Position numbers and translations under genes: made by a program. The notes beneath the pieces are model-generated. The model did not search any database and was not told the origin of the DNA. It was given only the letters and a program-made list of their open reading frames with translations. Shown in pieces: positions 9,440 through 17,981 of a stretch of DNA of 64,000 nucleotides. The stretch is taken from assembly GCA_017308475.1 (NCBI GenBank), contig JAFKEU010000012.1, positions 62,001-126,000 on the forward strand, read 5' to 3'. The stretch is from Alphaproteobacteria bacterium. Lineage in GTDB: Bacteria > Pseudomonadota > Alphaproteobacteria > Micropepsales > Micropepsaceae. The first letter of the stretch is position 1; each line of letters opens with the position of its first letter.

Positions 9440-10519
9440 CTATTTCGGCCCGATATAATCGTAAGTATAAGTCCAGTGTTTGGTCTGGCCGGGCTTGAGC
9501 GAGATTGCCACATAGGGCTCCCAGCTTACATTGGTGGCAATGGACCAGAAATTGATGCGCGCCAGCGGCTGGTCGCCGCGGATGCGCTGGCCAAACCCCG
9601 TGGCGGTGTTCTTCACCGTGAAATCGTAATCGCTGGCGCTGCTCCCGAAGCCGCTGATGGGCGAGGTGACGCTTTCGCCTTCCTTCACCGCGCGCAGGTA
9701 TTTGATGGTCTTGCCGTCTACCGCTGCCGCGTCGGGCGCAAATGGCTTTTCGGCCTTTATCGCGAAGGGTGCGGTGATGGTGATGTGTTCGTCGCCGGGG
9801 CTGAGCGTGAGGAAGTTGTGGCAATAGACATTGGTGACGATGTCCTTGCTGCCCGTGTCCGTCAGCGTGTGCTCGATCGTCATCTGGGCCTTGCCCGGCA
9901 CCAGATGCACCGTCTTCGCATAAACGTAGCCATAGCCGCTGGCCTTGTCGGTCAGGGTCTGGGTCATCTGCACGCGGGTCTTGCCGCCCTGCGTATCGAA
10001 GGTGCCGCCATTGACCACGGGATAGGGATGAACGTGGTCCTCCTTGTCGGTGTCGCGCTTGAGCATGCCGATCCCGATCTTGAGGAATTGCCCACCCATG
10101 CCGGCGGCGTCGAAGCCGATGGAATCAAATTCCTCGGCAGGTCCGGCCGCGGCGCTGGCCGGATGCACGATCACTTTGCCCTTGTGCCAGGTGAAGTCGT
10201 GCACCGCAGGCGAATAGCCGCTGAACCATGGCTTTCCATAGTCCTGCCCCTTGTAGGTGGCGTGGGCGATAATGCCGTTCCGGTCAAAGCGTGTGCCCTG
10301 GTAGAATGCGCCCGGGCCGGGCAGATAGACCCTGGCCGAGACGATGCCGTTTGAGATGTCCTGGTGGGGCGCCTTGTCCAAGGCGCTGACAGGGACGACG
10401 GTATTGTCGGGGATTGGCTGATGGGGCTGGCCGGATGCCGGCCCCGCCACCAGAAGCGCGGCTCCCGCTGCCGCCGAAGCCAAGCCCCGCGTCATCCCTG
10501 ACCAGCGCATCATTGGCAT
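9440..10519 (-). CDS. Secreted galactose-mutarotase-fold protein, paralogue 4 (first in operon)
   Basis: 359 residues from ATG 10519, preceded by an AAGGGG ribosome-binding site; a signal peptide follows (…GLASAAAGAALLVAGPASGQ). Alternative ATGs at 10513 and 10510 are possible. It shares YQGTRFDRNGIIAH, GPAEEFDSIGF, FLKIGIGMLKRDTD, YCHNFLTLSPGDEH, GFGSSASDYDF and GQRIRGDQP with its neighbours. It is transcribed first, divergently from metG with 84 bp between, so the promoter for all four genes should lie there. Confidence 0.74.
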   Translation of the reverse strand: MPMMRWSGMTRGLASAAAGAALLVAGPASGQPHQPIPDNTVVPVSALDKAPHQDISNGIVSARVYLPGPGAFYQGTRFDRNGIIAHATYKGQDYGKPWFSGYSPAVHDFTWHKGKVIVHPASAAAGPAEEFDSIGFDAAGMGGQFLKIGIGMLKRDTDKEDHVHPYPVVNGGTFDTQGGKTRVQMTQTLTDKASGYGYVYAKTVHLVPGKAQMTIEHTLTDTGSKDIVTNVYCHNFLTLSPGDEHITITAPFAIKAEKPFAPDAAAVDGKTIKYLRAVKEGESVTSPISGFGSSASDYDFTVKNTATGFGQRIRGDQPLARINFWSIATNVSWEPYVAISLKPGQTKHWTYTYDYIGPK

Positions 10520-10603
10520 GTCAAAAGCCCCTTTTGCTTCCCCCGCCGTCCCCCTGTATGAGGAACTGGCATTTTTCGAGACTTTGGCACAGTTCAGCCC
10601 GCC

Positions 10604-12328
10604 ATGAAACGCATCCTGATTACCTCCGCCATTCCTTATGTCGCCGGGGTCAAGCACCTGGGCAACCTGGTTGGCTCCATGCTGCCGGCCGACATCTTCG
10701 CCCGATATTGCCGCAGCCGGGGCTATGACACGCTGGCGATCTGCGCCACGGACGAGCATGGCGCTCCGGTCGAACTGGCGGCCCTGGAAGAGGGCGTGCC
10801 GGTCGCCGAGTATGCCGCCAAGTGGCATGCGGTCCAGAAAGAGCTGGGTGACCGTTTTGCCCTGTCCTGGGACAATTTCGGGCGTTCCTCCTCGCCGCAG
10901 AACCACGAACTGACCCTGCACTTTGCCCGAAAACTGTGGGCGAACGGCTTCCTGGAATTGCGCACGACCAAGCAGGCTTACAGCGCCACCGACGGCCGCT
11001 TCCTGCCCGACCGCTATGTGATCGGCACCTGTCCGCATTGCGGCTATGACCGCGCGCGCGGCGATCAGTGCGAGAACTGCACACGGGTGCTGGACCCGAT
11101 CGACCTGATCGAGCCGCGCTCTGCGGTGTCGGGCGCCAAAGACATCGAGATTCGCGATTCCACACACCTGTTCCTGAAACAATCGCTGTTCGCCGACCGC
11201 CTCCGCGCCTGGATCGACAGCCACAAGGCCGACTGGCCGCAGCTGGTTACCTCCATCGCCTATAAATGGCTGGACGAGGGGCTGAAGGACCGCGGCATCA
11301 CCCGCGACCTGGACTGGGGTATTCCCGTGCCGGACGATATCGCCGGCGGCGCACTGAAGGGCAAGGTTTTCTATGTCTGGTTCGATGCGCCCATCGAATA
11401 TATCGCCGCCACCAAGGCGTGGTCCGACAAGGGCGGCAAGGGCGATGCCTGGAAGAATTGGTGGTACGGCGACGCCGCCAATGAGGTCACCTATTGGGAG
11501 TTCATGGGCAAGGACAACGTGCCTTTCCACACGGTGGGCTTTCCCGTCACCATCATGGCCTCGGGCGAGCCGTGGAAGCTGGTCGACCGGCTGAAGGGCT
11601 TCAACTGGCTGAACTATGAGGGCGGCAAATTCTCCACCTCCGGCAAGCGCGGCATCTTCATGGACACCGCGCTGGACATCGCGCCGGCAGACTGGTGGCG
11701 CTATTACCTGATCGCCAATGCGCCCGAAGGCAGCGACAGCAATTTCACCTGGGAGCATTTCGCCGGCGTCATCAACAAGGACCTGGCGGACGTGCTGGGC
11801 AATTTTGTCAGCCGCGTGACCAAGTTCTGCGTTGCCCGCTTCGACGGCCAGGTGCCGGGCGAGGGCGACTATGGCGAGGAAGAACACGCGCTGATCGCCG
11901 AGCTGGACCGGCGCATCGCCACATACGCCCAACTGATGGAGCTGGCCGAATTCCGCAAGGCGATGGCCGAGCTGCGCGCCATCTGGGTGGCGGGCAACGA
12001 ATATCTTACCCGCGCCGCGCCCTGGACCCACGTCAAGACCGACCGCGACAGGGCGGCCGTCGGCGTGCGCATGGGCCTGAACCTGGTGCATCAGTTCGCG
12101 CATCTGATCTGGCCGGTGATGCCGGGCTTCGCCCGTACCATCCATGAATGCATCCAGCCGGTTGGCTATCGCGGCGGAGTGATTCCATTCCCCGAAGAAG
12201 GCATGAAGGTGCTGCTGGACGACCTGTCGCCCGGCCAGCCGATCCGGGCGCCGGAGATTCTGGTGCCCAAGATCAGCGAAGAGCAGATCGCGGAATGGAA
12301 GCAAAGGTTCGGCGGCGCCGGCCGGTAG
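10604..12328 (+). CDS. metG: Methionine-tRNA ligase
   Basis: 574 residues. The class I synthetase signatures are visible: the HIGH-equivalent KHLGN near residue 17 and the KMSKS-equivalent STSGK near 344. A zinc-binding insert (CPHCGYDRARGDQCENC) lies at about 142-158, followed by the SAVSG and FVMGKDNVPFH-type Rossmann core and an anticodon-binding helical domain. It charges tRNA-Met in the cytosol. The C-terminal tRNA-binding (EMAP) domain of longer MetRS proteins is absent. It ends directly against the convergent bpt gene. Confidence 0.93.
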   Translation: MKRILITSAIPYVAGVKHLGNLVGSMLPADIFARYCRSRGYDTLAICATDEHGAPVELAALEEGVPVAEYAAKWHAVQKELGDRFALSWDNFGRSSSPQNHELTLHFARKLWANGFLELRTTKQAYSATDGRFLPDRYVIGTCPHCGYDRARGDQCENCTRVLDPIDLIEPRSAVSGAKDIEIRDSTHLFLKQSLFADRLRAWIDSHKADWPQLVTSIAYKWLDEGLKDRGITRDLDWGIPVPDDIAGGALKGKVFYVWFDAPIEYIAATKAWSDKGGKGDAWKNWWYGDAANEVTYWEFMGKDNVPFHTVGFPVTIMASGEPWKLVDRLKGFNWLNYEGGKFSTSGKRGIFMDTALDIAPADWWRYYLIANAPEGSDSNFTWEHFAGVINKDLADVLGNFVSRVTKFCVARFDGQVPGEGDYGEEEHALIAELDRRIATYAQLMELAEFRKAMAELRAIWVAGNEYLTRAAPWTHVKTDRDRAAVGVRMGLNLVHQFAHLIWPVMPGFARTIHECIQPVGYRGGVIPFPEEGMKVLLDDLSPGQPIRAPEILVPKISEEQIAEWKQRFGGAGR

Positions 12329-13066
12329 TCATTCGCCTTCCGGCGGCACTTTCACCGCCTCCCAGCCATTCTGGGTCAGCGCCTCCAGCGGCGAGAAGCG
12401 CACCTTGTAGTCCATCTTGCGGCTGCCGCGCACCCAATAGCCCAGATAGACGAAAGGCAAATGATGCTGCCTGGCCACGCGCACATGATTCAGGATCATG
12501 TAGGTGCCCAGGCTGCGGGCAACTTCCCCCGGATGGAAAAAGCTGTAGACCATGGACAGCCCATCCTTCAGCCGGTCGGTGAGGGCGGCGGCCACCAGCA
12601 CGCCGTCAGGCGTGCGGTATTCCACGATATGGGTGGCGACCGGCGTCTCCTCCACCATCGCGACATAGTCGAACAGGCCCATGTCGCTCATGCCCCCGCC
12701 GGGATGGCGCGAATCCAGATAGGTGCGCAGCAGGGCGAACTGTTCGCGCGTGGCCTCGGCGGCGACTTCGGTGCGCACGATGTCGGCGTTGCGCTTCAGG
12801 GTGCGACGCTGGCCGCGGCTGGCCACGAAGCGGTCGGCCAGGATGCGCACCGATACACAGGCGTTGCAGCCCTCGCAGGCCGGGCGATAGGCGATGGACT
12901 GGCTGCGGCGGAAGCCGGAATGGGTCAGGGCCTCGGACAGGGGCTGGGCCAGGGTTCCGCCCAGACGGGCAAAGACTTTCCGCTCGACCCGTCCCGGCAG
13001 ATAGGGGCAGGGCCCACCGGGGGTGAGGAAAAACTGCGGAATGCGTGTGCTGCGTTGCTCGGTCAC
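12329..13066 (-). CDS. bpt: Aspartate/glutamate leucyltransferase
   Basis: 245 residues from a GTG at 13066 (VTEQRSTRIPQFFLT), which matches the usual family start; a TTG 39 bp upstream would add an atypical tail. The N-terminal arginyltransferase-family domain holds the CEGCNACVSVRI cysteines, and the C-terminal block (SLGTYMILNHVRVARQHHLPFVYLGYWV) is characteristic. Bpt attaches Leu to N-terminal Asp/Glu of proteins for ClpS/ClpAP degradation. It abuts metG tail to tail. Confidence 0.9.
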   Translation of the reverse strand: MTEQRSTRIPQFFLTPGGPCPYLPGRVERKVFARLGGTLAQPLSEALTHSGFRRSQSIAYRPACEGCNACVSVRILADRFVASRGQRRTLKRNADIVRTEVAAEATREQFALLRTYLDSRHPGGGMSDMGLFDYVAMVEETPVATHIVEYRTPDGVLVAAALTDRLKDGLSMVYSFFHPGEVARSLGTYMILNHVRVARQHHLPFVYLGYWVRGSRKMDYKVRFSPLEALTQNGWEAVKVPPEGE

Positions 13067-13180
13067 GGCCCAAAAACCTGCCCCGTCCAGGCGTGAGTAT
13101 GGCAAACAAACCGAGTCCCGCGGAGTGTTTTTTGGCGGACCGTGGGTGAATTTCTGTGAGGGGCCGGGACGTTGGCCGGT

Positions 13181-14071
13181 TCAGAGCCCAGGGTCGGACG
13201 GGACGGGGGGCGCTTCGCGCATCAGGGTGATCGACAGGCGGCGATTGGCGCTAGCGCTGGGGTTTTCAGGCAGCAGCGGCTCGGACCCCGCCTTGCCGGA
13301 AATCTCGTAGATCCGGTCGGAGGAAAGGCCGCCCGCCTGCAACAGGGTGCGGGCCTGGTTGGCGCGGGCCGCCGAAAGTTCCCAGCTTCCACCGGTGGCG
13401 GCCGCATCGTTTACAGCGGTGTGGCCGCTGATCGAAACGCGGTTGGGGAGGGCGGAGACGATGCCGCCGATCACCGACAGCAGCTTTTTGGTGTAGGGCA
13501 TCGGTTCGGCGGTGCCCTGCTGGAACATGGGCCGGCCATCCTGGTCGACCAGCTGCATTTTGAGACCCTGGGGCGTGTTCTCCAGAATCACCTGATGGGA
13601 CAGGTTGGCGATATCGGGGTTGTCCTGGATCGACTGGCGGATGGCCTCGGCGGCATGGGCGAAGTCGCTGTCCTGGGCGGAATTGGTGCTGGTGCTGTCG
13701 CTGGTCGCGTTGGCGCCGCCCTGGGCGCCGCCACTGGCCATCGACTTGACCGGCGAATCGGGCGAAGGCGGGCTCTGTTTCTGCATGACGGACTGGGCGC
13801 CGCCGGCATGAGCACTGTCCTCACCCATCACCTTGCCGCCCAGGACGCCGCCGGACCCCGAAACCGTCTGGGCAATCGACTGGGGTGCAAAATAGTCGGC
13901 GATGCCGCGCTTCTGCTCCGGGGTGGTGGTGTTGATGAGCCACATCAGCAGGAAGAAGGCCATCATGGCGGTCACGAAGTCCGCATAGGCCACTTTCCAG
14001 GCGCCGCCGTGATGGCCGCCATGCCCGCCCTTTTTGATGCGCTTGATGACAACCGTGTTGTCGCCGGCCAT
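13181..14071 (-). CDS. motB: Flagellar motor stator protein MotB
   Basis: 296 residues: a short basic cytoplasmic tail (IKRIKKGGHGGHHGG), one transmembrane helix containing the proton-carrying Asp (WKVAYADFVTAMMAFFLLMWL region, Asp near 31), a low-complexity Ser/Gly linker and a C-terminal OmpA-like peptidoglycan-binding domain (NRVSISGHTA…WELSAARANQARTLL…SANRRLSI). With MotA it forms the H+-driven stator ring in the inner membrane. No motA or other flagellar gene is in the window, so it is an isolated stator gene. Confidence 0.93.
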   Translation of the reverse strand: MAGDNTVVIKRIKKGGHGGHHGGAWKVAYADFVTAMMAFFLLMWLINTTTPEQKRGIADYFAPQSIAQTVSGSGGVLGGKVMGEDSAHAGGAQSVMQKQSPPSPDSPVKSMASGGAQGGANATSDSTSTNSAQDSDFAHAAEAIRQSIQDNPDIANLSHQVILENTPQGLKMQLVDQDGRPMFQQGTAEPMPYTKKLLSVIGGIVSALPNRVSISGHTAVNDAAATGGSWELSAARANQARTLLQAGGLSSDRIYEISGKAGSEPLLPENPSASANRRLSITLMREAPPVPSDPGL

Positions 14072-14203
14072 GAGCCGAGAACCCCATTTTAACAGCCAAT
14101 ACCCGGGTGGGACTTGCGGTCTGTCGCCGCTATGCCCAACCTTTGGCGATCATGCACACCCCGGCTTAACCGAGTGTGAAACGGGGCCGGGTCAGGATGG
14201 GTC

Positions 14204-14752
14204 ATGGAATTCGACACGCGGGCTTTCAGGAATGCGCTGGGCAGTTTCCCCACCGGCGTTGCGGTGATGACCACCACGGGCGCGGTGCCCGGGGAGGCTG
14301 AGGATGCGTCCCATATCGGGATTACGGTGAATTCCTTTACTTCGGTATCGTTGGATCCGCCCCTGGTGCTGTGGTGCATCGACCGCCGCTCGCGCCGCTA
14401 TCCGGCCTTCGCCACGGCGCCCGGCTTCACCGTGTCCATCCTGGCTGCGGGACACAAGGCGGTGTCCTCGCGCCTGGCCGGACCGGGTGAGCACCGGCTC
14501 GATGGGATCGAGCTGATTCCCACCGAACTGGGTCCGCCGGCGCTGGCTGATTCGCTGGCGGTATTCGAATGCGCCCGCGAAAGTGTTCAGGATGCGGGCG
14601 ACCATGCGATCCTGCTAGGGCGGGTGCTGCGATTTGCCCGCCACGCCGACGTCGGCGCGCCGCTTGTTTACTTCCAGGGCCGCTATGGCGCGCTCGCCCA
14701 GGGCACACCGCCCGATGGGATTATCGGCCGGCGCGTCACCGACTCGGAATAG
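14204..14752 (+). CDS. Flavin reductase-like, FMN-binding split-barrel protein
   Basis: 182 residues. The opening FRNALGSFPTGVAVMTTTG and the later GITVNSFTSVSLDPPLVLWCIDRRS are the flavin-binding signature of the flavin reductase domain. The end (LVYFQGRYGAL) is also typical. Members are small-component NAD(P)H:FMN/FAD reductases of two-component monooxygenases, acting in the cytosol. No oxygenase partner is adjacent, so the electron acceptor is unknown. Confidence 0.87.
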   Translation: MEFDTRAFRNALGSFPTGVAVMTTTGAVPGEAEDASHIGITVNSFTSVSLDPPLVLWCIDRRSRRYPAFATAPGFTVSILAAGHKAVSSRLAGPGEHRLDGIELIPTELGPPALADSLAVFECARESVQDAGDHAILLGRVLRFARHADVGAPLVYFQGRYGALAQGTPPDGIIGRRVTDSE

Positions 14753-14858
14753 GGGCGTCCGCTACCCATCCGAATGGGCGTGGCAAAGACGCCACGTCTG
14801 CAACTATTCACAGAGCCCGGATCGTCCGCCAGCGCAGTTTCTGCCGCGCCCGCGAAGG

Positions 14859-14902
14859 CTGTCACCGAACCGTCACACCGCCGTCATCGTCCTGTAGTGC
14901 CC
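14859..14902 (+). promoter_or_regulatory. Pho box: four PhoB half-sites in 11-bp register
   Basis: CTGTCAC (14859), CCGTCAC (14870), CCGTCAT (14881) and CTGTAGT (14892) are spaced exactly 11 bp apart, the arrangement of PhoB-binding half-sites (consensus CTGTCAT). A weak -10-like element (about 14909-14916) follows at the distance expected when PhoB replaces the -35 contact. It lies about 60 bp upstream of the porin and pstS genes, whose predicted roles in phosphate uptake agree. Confidence 0.85.
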
Positions 14903-14960
14903 CCCGGCGATAGCAACCGCGCGCGAGATTGCGCGGAACATCTAGGGACTGAGGGTAGTG

Positions 14961-16259
14961 ATGAATATGGGGAAACTGGTATTGATGACGGGCGTTGCCG
15001 CCATCGCGATGGGAAGCACGGCGTTCGCCAGGACGGCCGACGCGAATGCGCCCACGATCACCGCCGCGATGGTCGGTTCCGAACAGCCCAAGGAAGCGCC
15101 TATGATGCTGGCGCAAAACGACGCGGCGCCAACGAACGCCGAACTGGAATCGCGTCTGTCGGCCCTTGAGGAGGAAGTTCAGAACTCCGAGATGCGTGCT
15201 GCCGAGGCCGCCAACAATCCGCCGCCGGCGCCGACCGGCTGGTGGAGCAATACTTCGATCAGCGGCCGCATGTATTTCGATGCCACCAACATCGATAACA
15301 AGGCCAACGGCGCGCGCGTGCCTGGAAACGGCAACGGCACCAATTTCGACATCAAGCGCTTCTATATCGGCATTGATCACACCTTCAACAGCATCTTCTC
15401 GGCCAACGTCACGACCGACACGACCTATGACGGCACCACCGGTGCCGGGCAGCTCTACCTGAAGAAGGCCTATCTGCAGGCCAAGATCGATCCGGCCCTG
15501 ATTGTGCGCCTGGGCGCGACTGACCTTCCGTGGGTGCCCTACGCGGAAAGCATCTATGGCATGCGCTATTTCGAAAATACGCTGATCGACCGCACCAAGT
15601 TCGGCACCAGCTCCGACTGGGGCGTCCACGCCCTGGGTTCGCTGTTTGACGGCATCCTCAACTACGACTTCGCGGTGATCAACGGCGGCGGCTACAAGAA
15701 GATTCCGGTCGGCGGCGGCACCAACCGTTTCGACAGCTTTGACTTCGAAGGCCGCGTCAGTGCTGTCTATGAGGGCTTCAACCTGGGCGTCGGCGGCTAT
15801 ACCGGCAAGCTGGGCACGCCCTATGGCACCAAGACATATCACACCGCCGACCGCTTCAACGTGGTTGGTGCCTATATCGCCAACGGGCTGCGCGTGGGCG
15901 TGGAATATTTCAACGCCAACGACTACTCGACCGCCCTGGTCGCTTCGCCGACCATCGGCGACAGCGCCCACGGCGTTTCGGGTTTTGCCTCCTACTACTT
16001 CCTGCCGGAATGGGCCGTGTTCGGCCGCTACGACTCGGTCGACACGAACACCAAGACCGTGCCGGGCAAGAACAACGAGTATTATACGATGGGTATAACC
16101 TGGAGCCCGACCAAGATCGTCGACTTCTCGCTGGCCTGGAAGCATGAGGGCGCCAGCGGCGGTCTGATCAGCACCCAGAACGGCAACATCGGTTCCAATA
16201 CCGGCCTGAAGACCGGCTCGTATAACGAGTTCGGCATCTGGGGTGACTTCCAGTGGTAA
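14961..16259 (+). CDS. Phosphate-selective porin-like outer-membrane protein (OprO/OprP type)
   Basis: 432 residues from ATG 14961, which has a GAGGG site 5 bp upstream. A signal peptide (ending near STAFA) and a short coiled-coil stretch (ELESRLSALEEEVQNSEMR) precede a long alternating beta-strand region, ending in the aromatic C-terminus (GIWGDFQW) needed for outer-membrane insertion. The trimeric coiled coil plus barrel is the layout of OprP/OprO-type porins. The upstream Pho box indicates induction by phosphate limitation. The anion specificity is inferred from family and context. Confidence 0.85.
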   Translation: MNMGKLVLMTGVAAIAMGSTAFARTADANAPTITAAMVGSEQPKEAPMMLAQNDAAPTNAELESRLSALEEEVQNSEMRAAEAANNPPPAPTGWWSNTSISGRMYFDATNIDNKANGARVPGNGNGTNFDIKRFYIGIDHTFNSIFSANVTTDTTYDGTTGAGQLYLKKAYLQAKIDPALIVRLGATDLPWVPYAESIYGMRYFENTLIDRTKFGTSSDWGVHALGSLFDGILNYDFAVINGGGYKKIPVGGGTNRFDSFDFEGRVSAVYEGFNLGVGGYTGKLGTPYGTKTYHTADRFNVVGAYIANGLRVGVEYFNANDYSTALVASPTIGDSAHGVSGFASYYFLPEWAVFGRYDSVDTNTKTVPGKNNEYYTMGITWSPTKIVDFSLAWKHEGASGGLISTQNGNIGSNTGLKTGSYNEFGIWGDFQW

Positions 16260-16266
16260 TATAAGT

Positions 16267-16293
16267 AAGGGGCGCACGTCATGTGCGCCCCTT
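16267..16293 (+). terminator. Stem-loop between the porin and pstS
   Basis: A perfect 11-bp stem (AAGGGGCGCAC / GTGCGCCCCTT) encloses the loop GTCAT. Only a weak T-tract follows, so it may act as a partial terminator or mRNA-stabilising hairpin that sets porin and PstS to different levels. Confidence 0.6.
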
Positions 16294-16373
16294 ATGTCTT
16301 CTGGACTTCGCGCACGAGCACAAACGAAAAAACCTCGCTCATTTATGGCGGGACACTCGAAAGGAAAGACGAA

Positions 16374-17396
16374 ATGAAAATCTCCCTCAAGACGGTTCTT
16401 CTGGCGGCCGCGGCTTCGGCCCTGATGAGCACCAGCGCGCTGGCGGTCAACCTCACCGGCGCCGGCAGCACGGCCATCTATCCCGTGCTGCAGGTCTGGG
16501 CGCAAAGGTACAACCAGCAGACCGGCACCCAGATCAACTATCAGGCGATCGGTTCGGGCGGCGGCATCAAGCAGATCGAAGCCAAGACGGTCGCTTTCGG
16601 TGCGACCGACAAGCCGCTGATGCATGACGAAATTGCCAAGAACAAGCTGATGCAGTTCCCCCAGGTGATCATCTCGATCGTGCCGGTCGTGCATCTGCCT
16701 GGTGTATCCGCCGGTCAGATGGTTCTGGATGGTCCCACGCTTGCCGACATCTATCTGGGCAAGATCAAGAAGTGGAACGACCCGGCGATCAAGAAGCTCA
16801 ACCCGAAGGTCAACCTGCCCAACATGGCGATCCTGACCGTGCACCGTTCGGACGGCTCGGGCACCACCTTCAACTTCACCGACTATCTCGGCAAGGTGAG
16901 TCCGGAATGGAAGAGCAAGGTCGGTGCCGACACGGCGGTGTCCTGGCCGGGTGGCGTGGGCGGAAAGGGCAATGCCGGCGTCGCCGCCAGCGTGGCCCAG
17001 CTGGCCGGCTCCATCGGCTACGTCGAGTACGCCTATGCCAAGCAGTCGAACCTGGTCTACACGGACATGATCAATGCCGCAGGCCAGCATGTGAAGCCGA
17101 CGATGGAGGCCTTCCAGGCCGCCGCTTCCAACGCCGACTTTTCCAAGGTGCAGGATTTTTATCTGGTCCTGACCAACCAGCCGGGTGCGCAGTCCTGGCC
17201 GATCACCGGCACCACCTGGGTGCTGCTGCGGTCGGATTCTCCGCAGGCGACCAACAAGTCCGCCGTCCAGTTCTTCGACTGGGCCCTGAAGAACGGCCAG
17301 GCTGATGCCGAAAAGCTCGATTACGTCCCGATCCCGGATTCCGTGGTGAAGCGGATCGAGGCGGCGTGGGCTTCGGAGCTCAAGGTTTCGCCGTAA
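16374..17396 (+). CDS. pstS: Phosphate ABC transporter substrate-binding protein
   Basis: 340 residues from ATG 16374, preceded by AAAGGAAAG. A signal peptide ends at ALA (about residue 24). The mature start NLTGAGSTAIYPVLQVW and the internal HRSDGSGTTFNFTDYL and GGKGNAGVAASVAQLAGSIGYVEY blocks are PstS hallmarks that contact phosphate. It works in the periplasm and hands phosphate to PstCA-PstB; those genes are not in the window. It sits 114 bp behind the porin and has no Pho box of its own, so co-regulation from the upstream box is likely. Confidence 0.92.
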   Translation: MKISLKTVLLAAAASALMSTSALAVNLTGAGSTAIYPVLQVWAQRYNQQTGTQINYQAIGSGGGIKQIEAKTVAFGATDKPLMHDEIAKNKLMQFPQVIISIVPVVHLPGVSAGQMVLDGPTLADIYLGKIKKWNDPAIKKLNPKVNLPNMAILTVHRSDGSGTTFNFTDYLGKVSPEWKSKVGADTAVSWPGGVGGKGNAGVAASVAQLAGSIGYVEYAYAKQSNLVYTDMINAAGQHVKPTMEAFQAAASNADFSKVQDFYLVLTNQPGAQSWPITGTTWVLLRSDSPQATNKSAVQFFDWALKNGQADAEKLDYVPIPDSVVKRIEAAWASELKVSP

Positions 17397-17418
17397 ACTT
17401 ATCGGTAGTTCCGGCATC

Positions 17419-17456
17419 GGGGCCGGCGGGGAAACCCGCCGGCCCCATTGTTTTTT
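17419..17456 (+). terminator. Rho-independent terminator after pstS
   Basis: A perfect 12-bp GC stem (GGGGCCGGCGGG / CCCGCCGGCCCC) with a GAAA tetraloop is followed by ATTG and six T residues. It closes the porin-pstS transcription unit. Confidence 0.92.
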
Positions 17457-17492
17457 GCAGACGGGATCTGCCAAAAAAGCCGCCTTATCATC

Positions 17493-17521
17493 TTGCACGT
17501 TATTATAACGCTGCTTATGTT
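17493..17521 (+). promoter_or_regulatory. Promoter with embedded palindromic operator for the marR-emrAB operon
   Basis: TTGCAC (17493-17498) and TATGTT (17516-17521) are separated by 17 bp. The spacer holds the perfect palindrome CGTTAT-T-ATAACG (17498-17510), a plausible site for autorepression by the MarR protein. The implied start of transcription falls at about 17528, on the marR ATG, so the message may be leaderless. Confidence 0.55.
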
Positions 17522-17527
17522 CGCGGC

Positions 17528-17980
17528 ATGAATCTCGACCGGGATATGCTGGTTCTGATGCACGACGTGGCGCGGATCATGCGCACGCGCTTCGACCAGC
17601 GGGCGCGCGCCTATGGCATGACCCGGGCGCAATGGGTGATCCTGGCGCGGCTGGAGCGCCAACCGGGCATGACGCAGAACGAGATGGCCAGCCTGTGCGA
17701 GGTGGAGCCCATCACAGTGGGGCGTCTGGTCGACCGGCTTGAGGCGCGCGGGCTGCTGGAGCGGCGCCTGGATCCGGCGGACCGTCGCATCCGCCGCCTG
17801 CACCTGCTGCCGGCCTCCCAGCCCATCCTCAGGGAAATCCACCGCTACAAGAACGATCTGTTTGCAAGCATCACCAAGGGGCTGGACGAACAGACCTTGG
17901 AAACCATCACCAATGCCCTTCTGCACATGAAGGACAAGCTCACTGCTGAGCCCGGCAAACTTGCCGCGGCGGGAGAATAG
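17528..17980 (+). CDS. MarR-family transcriptional regulator of an efflux operon
   Basis: 150 residues from ATG 17528. The winged helix-turn-helix is clear: YGMTRAQWVILARLERQPGMTQNEMASLCEVEPITVGRLVDRLEARGLLERR followed by the wing DPADRRIRRLHL. It is the first gene of a unit with an EmrA-type adaptor (1 bp gap) and an EmrB-type exporter. The arrangement matches mprA/emrR-emrAB, where MarR represses the pump until it binds a drug or phenolic ligand. The palindrome just upstream supports autorepression. Confidence 0.88.
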   Translation: MNLDRDMLVLMHDVARIMRTRFDQRARAYGMTRAQWVILARLERQPGMTQNEMASLCEVEPITVGRLVDRLEARGLLERRLDPADRRIRRLHLLPASQPILREIHRYKNDLFASITKGLDEQTLETITNALLHMKDKLTAEPGKLAAAGE

Positions 17981-17981
17981 G

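Noticed and set aside
10520-12304. Upstream extension of mutarotase-fold paralogue 4 across metG to give 954 residues
   Set aside because: The added part is the antisense of metG; a signal peptide and ribosome-binding site place the true start at 10519.
14862-17498. An 878-codon open frame antisense to the porin and pstS
   Set aside because: It covers two well-supported genes, a Pho box and a terminator, and shows no recognisable protein features.
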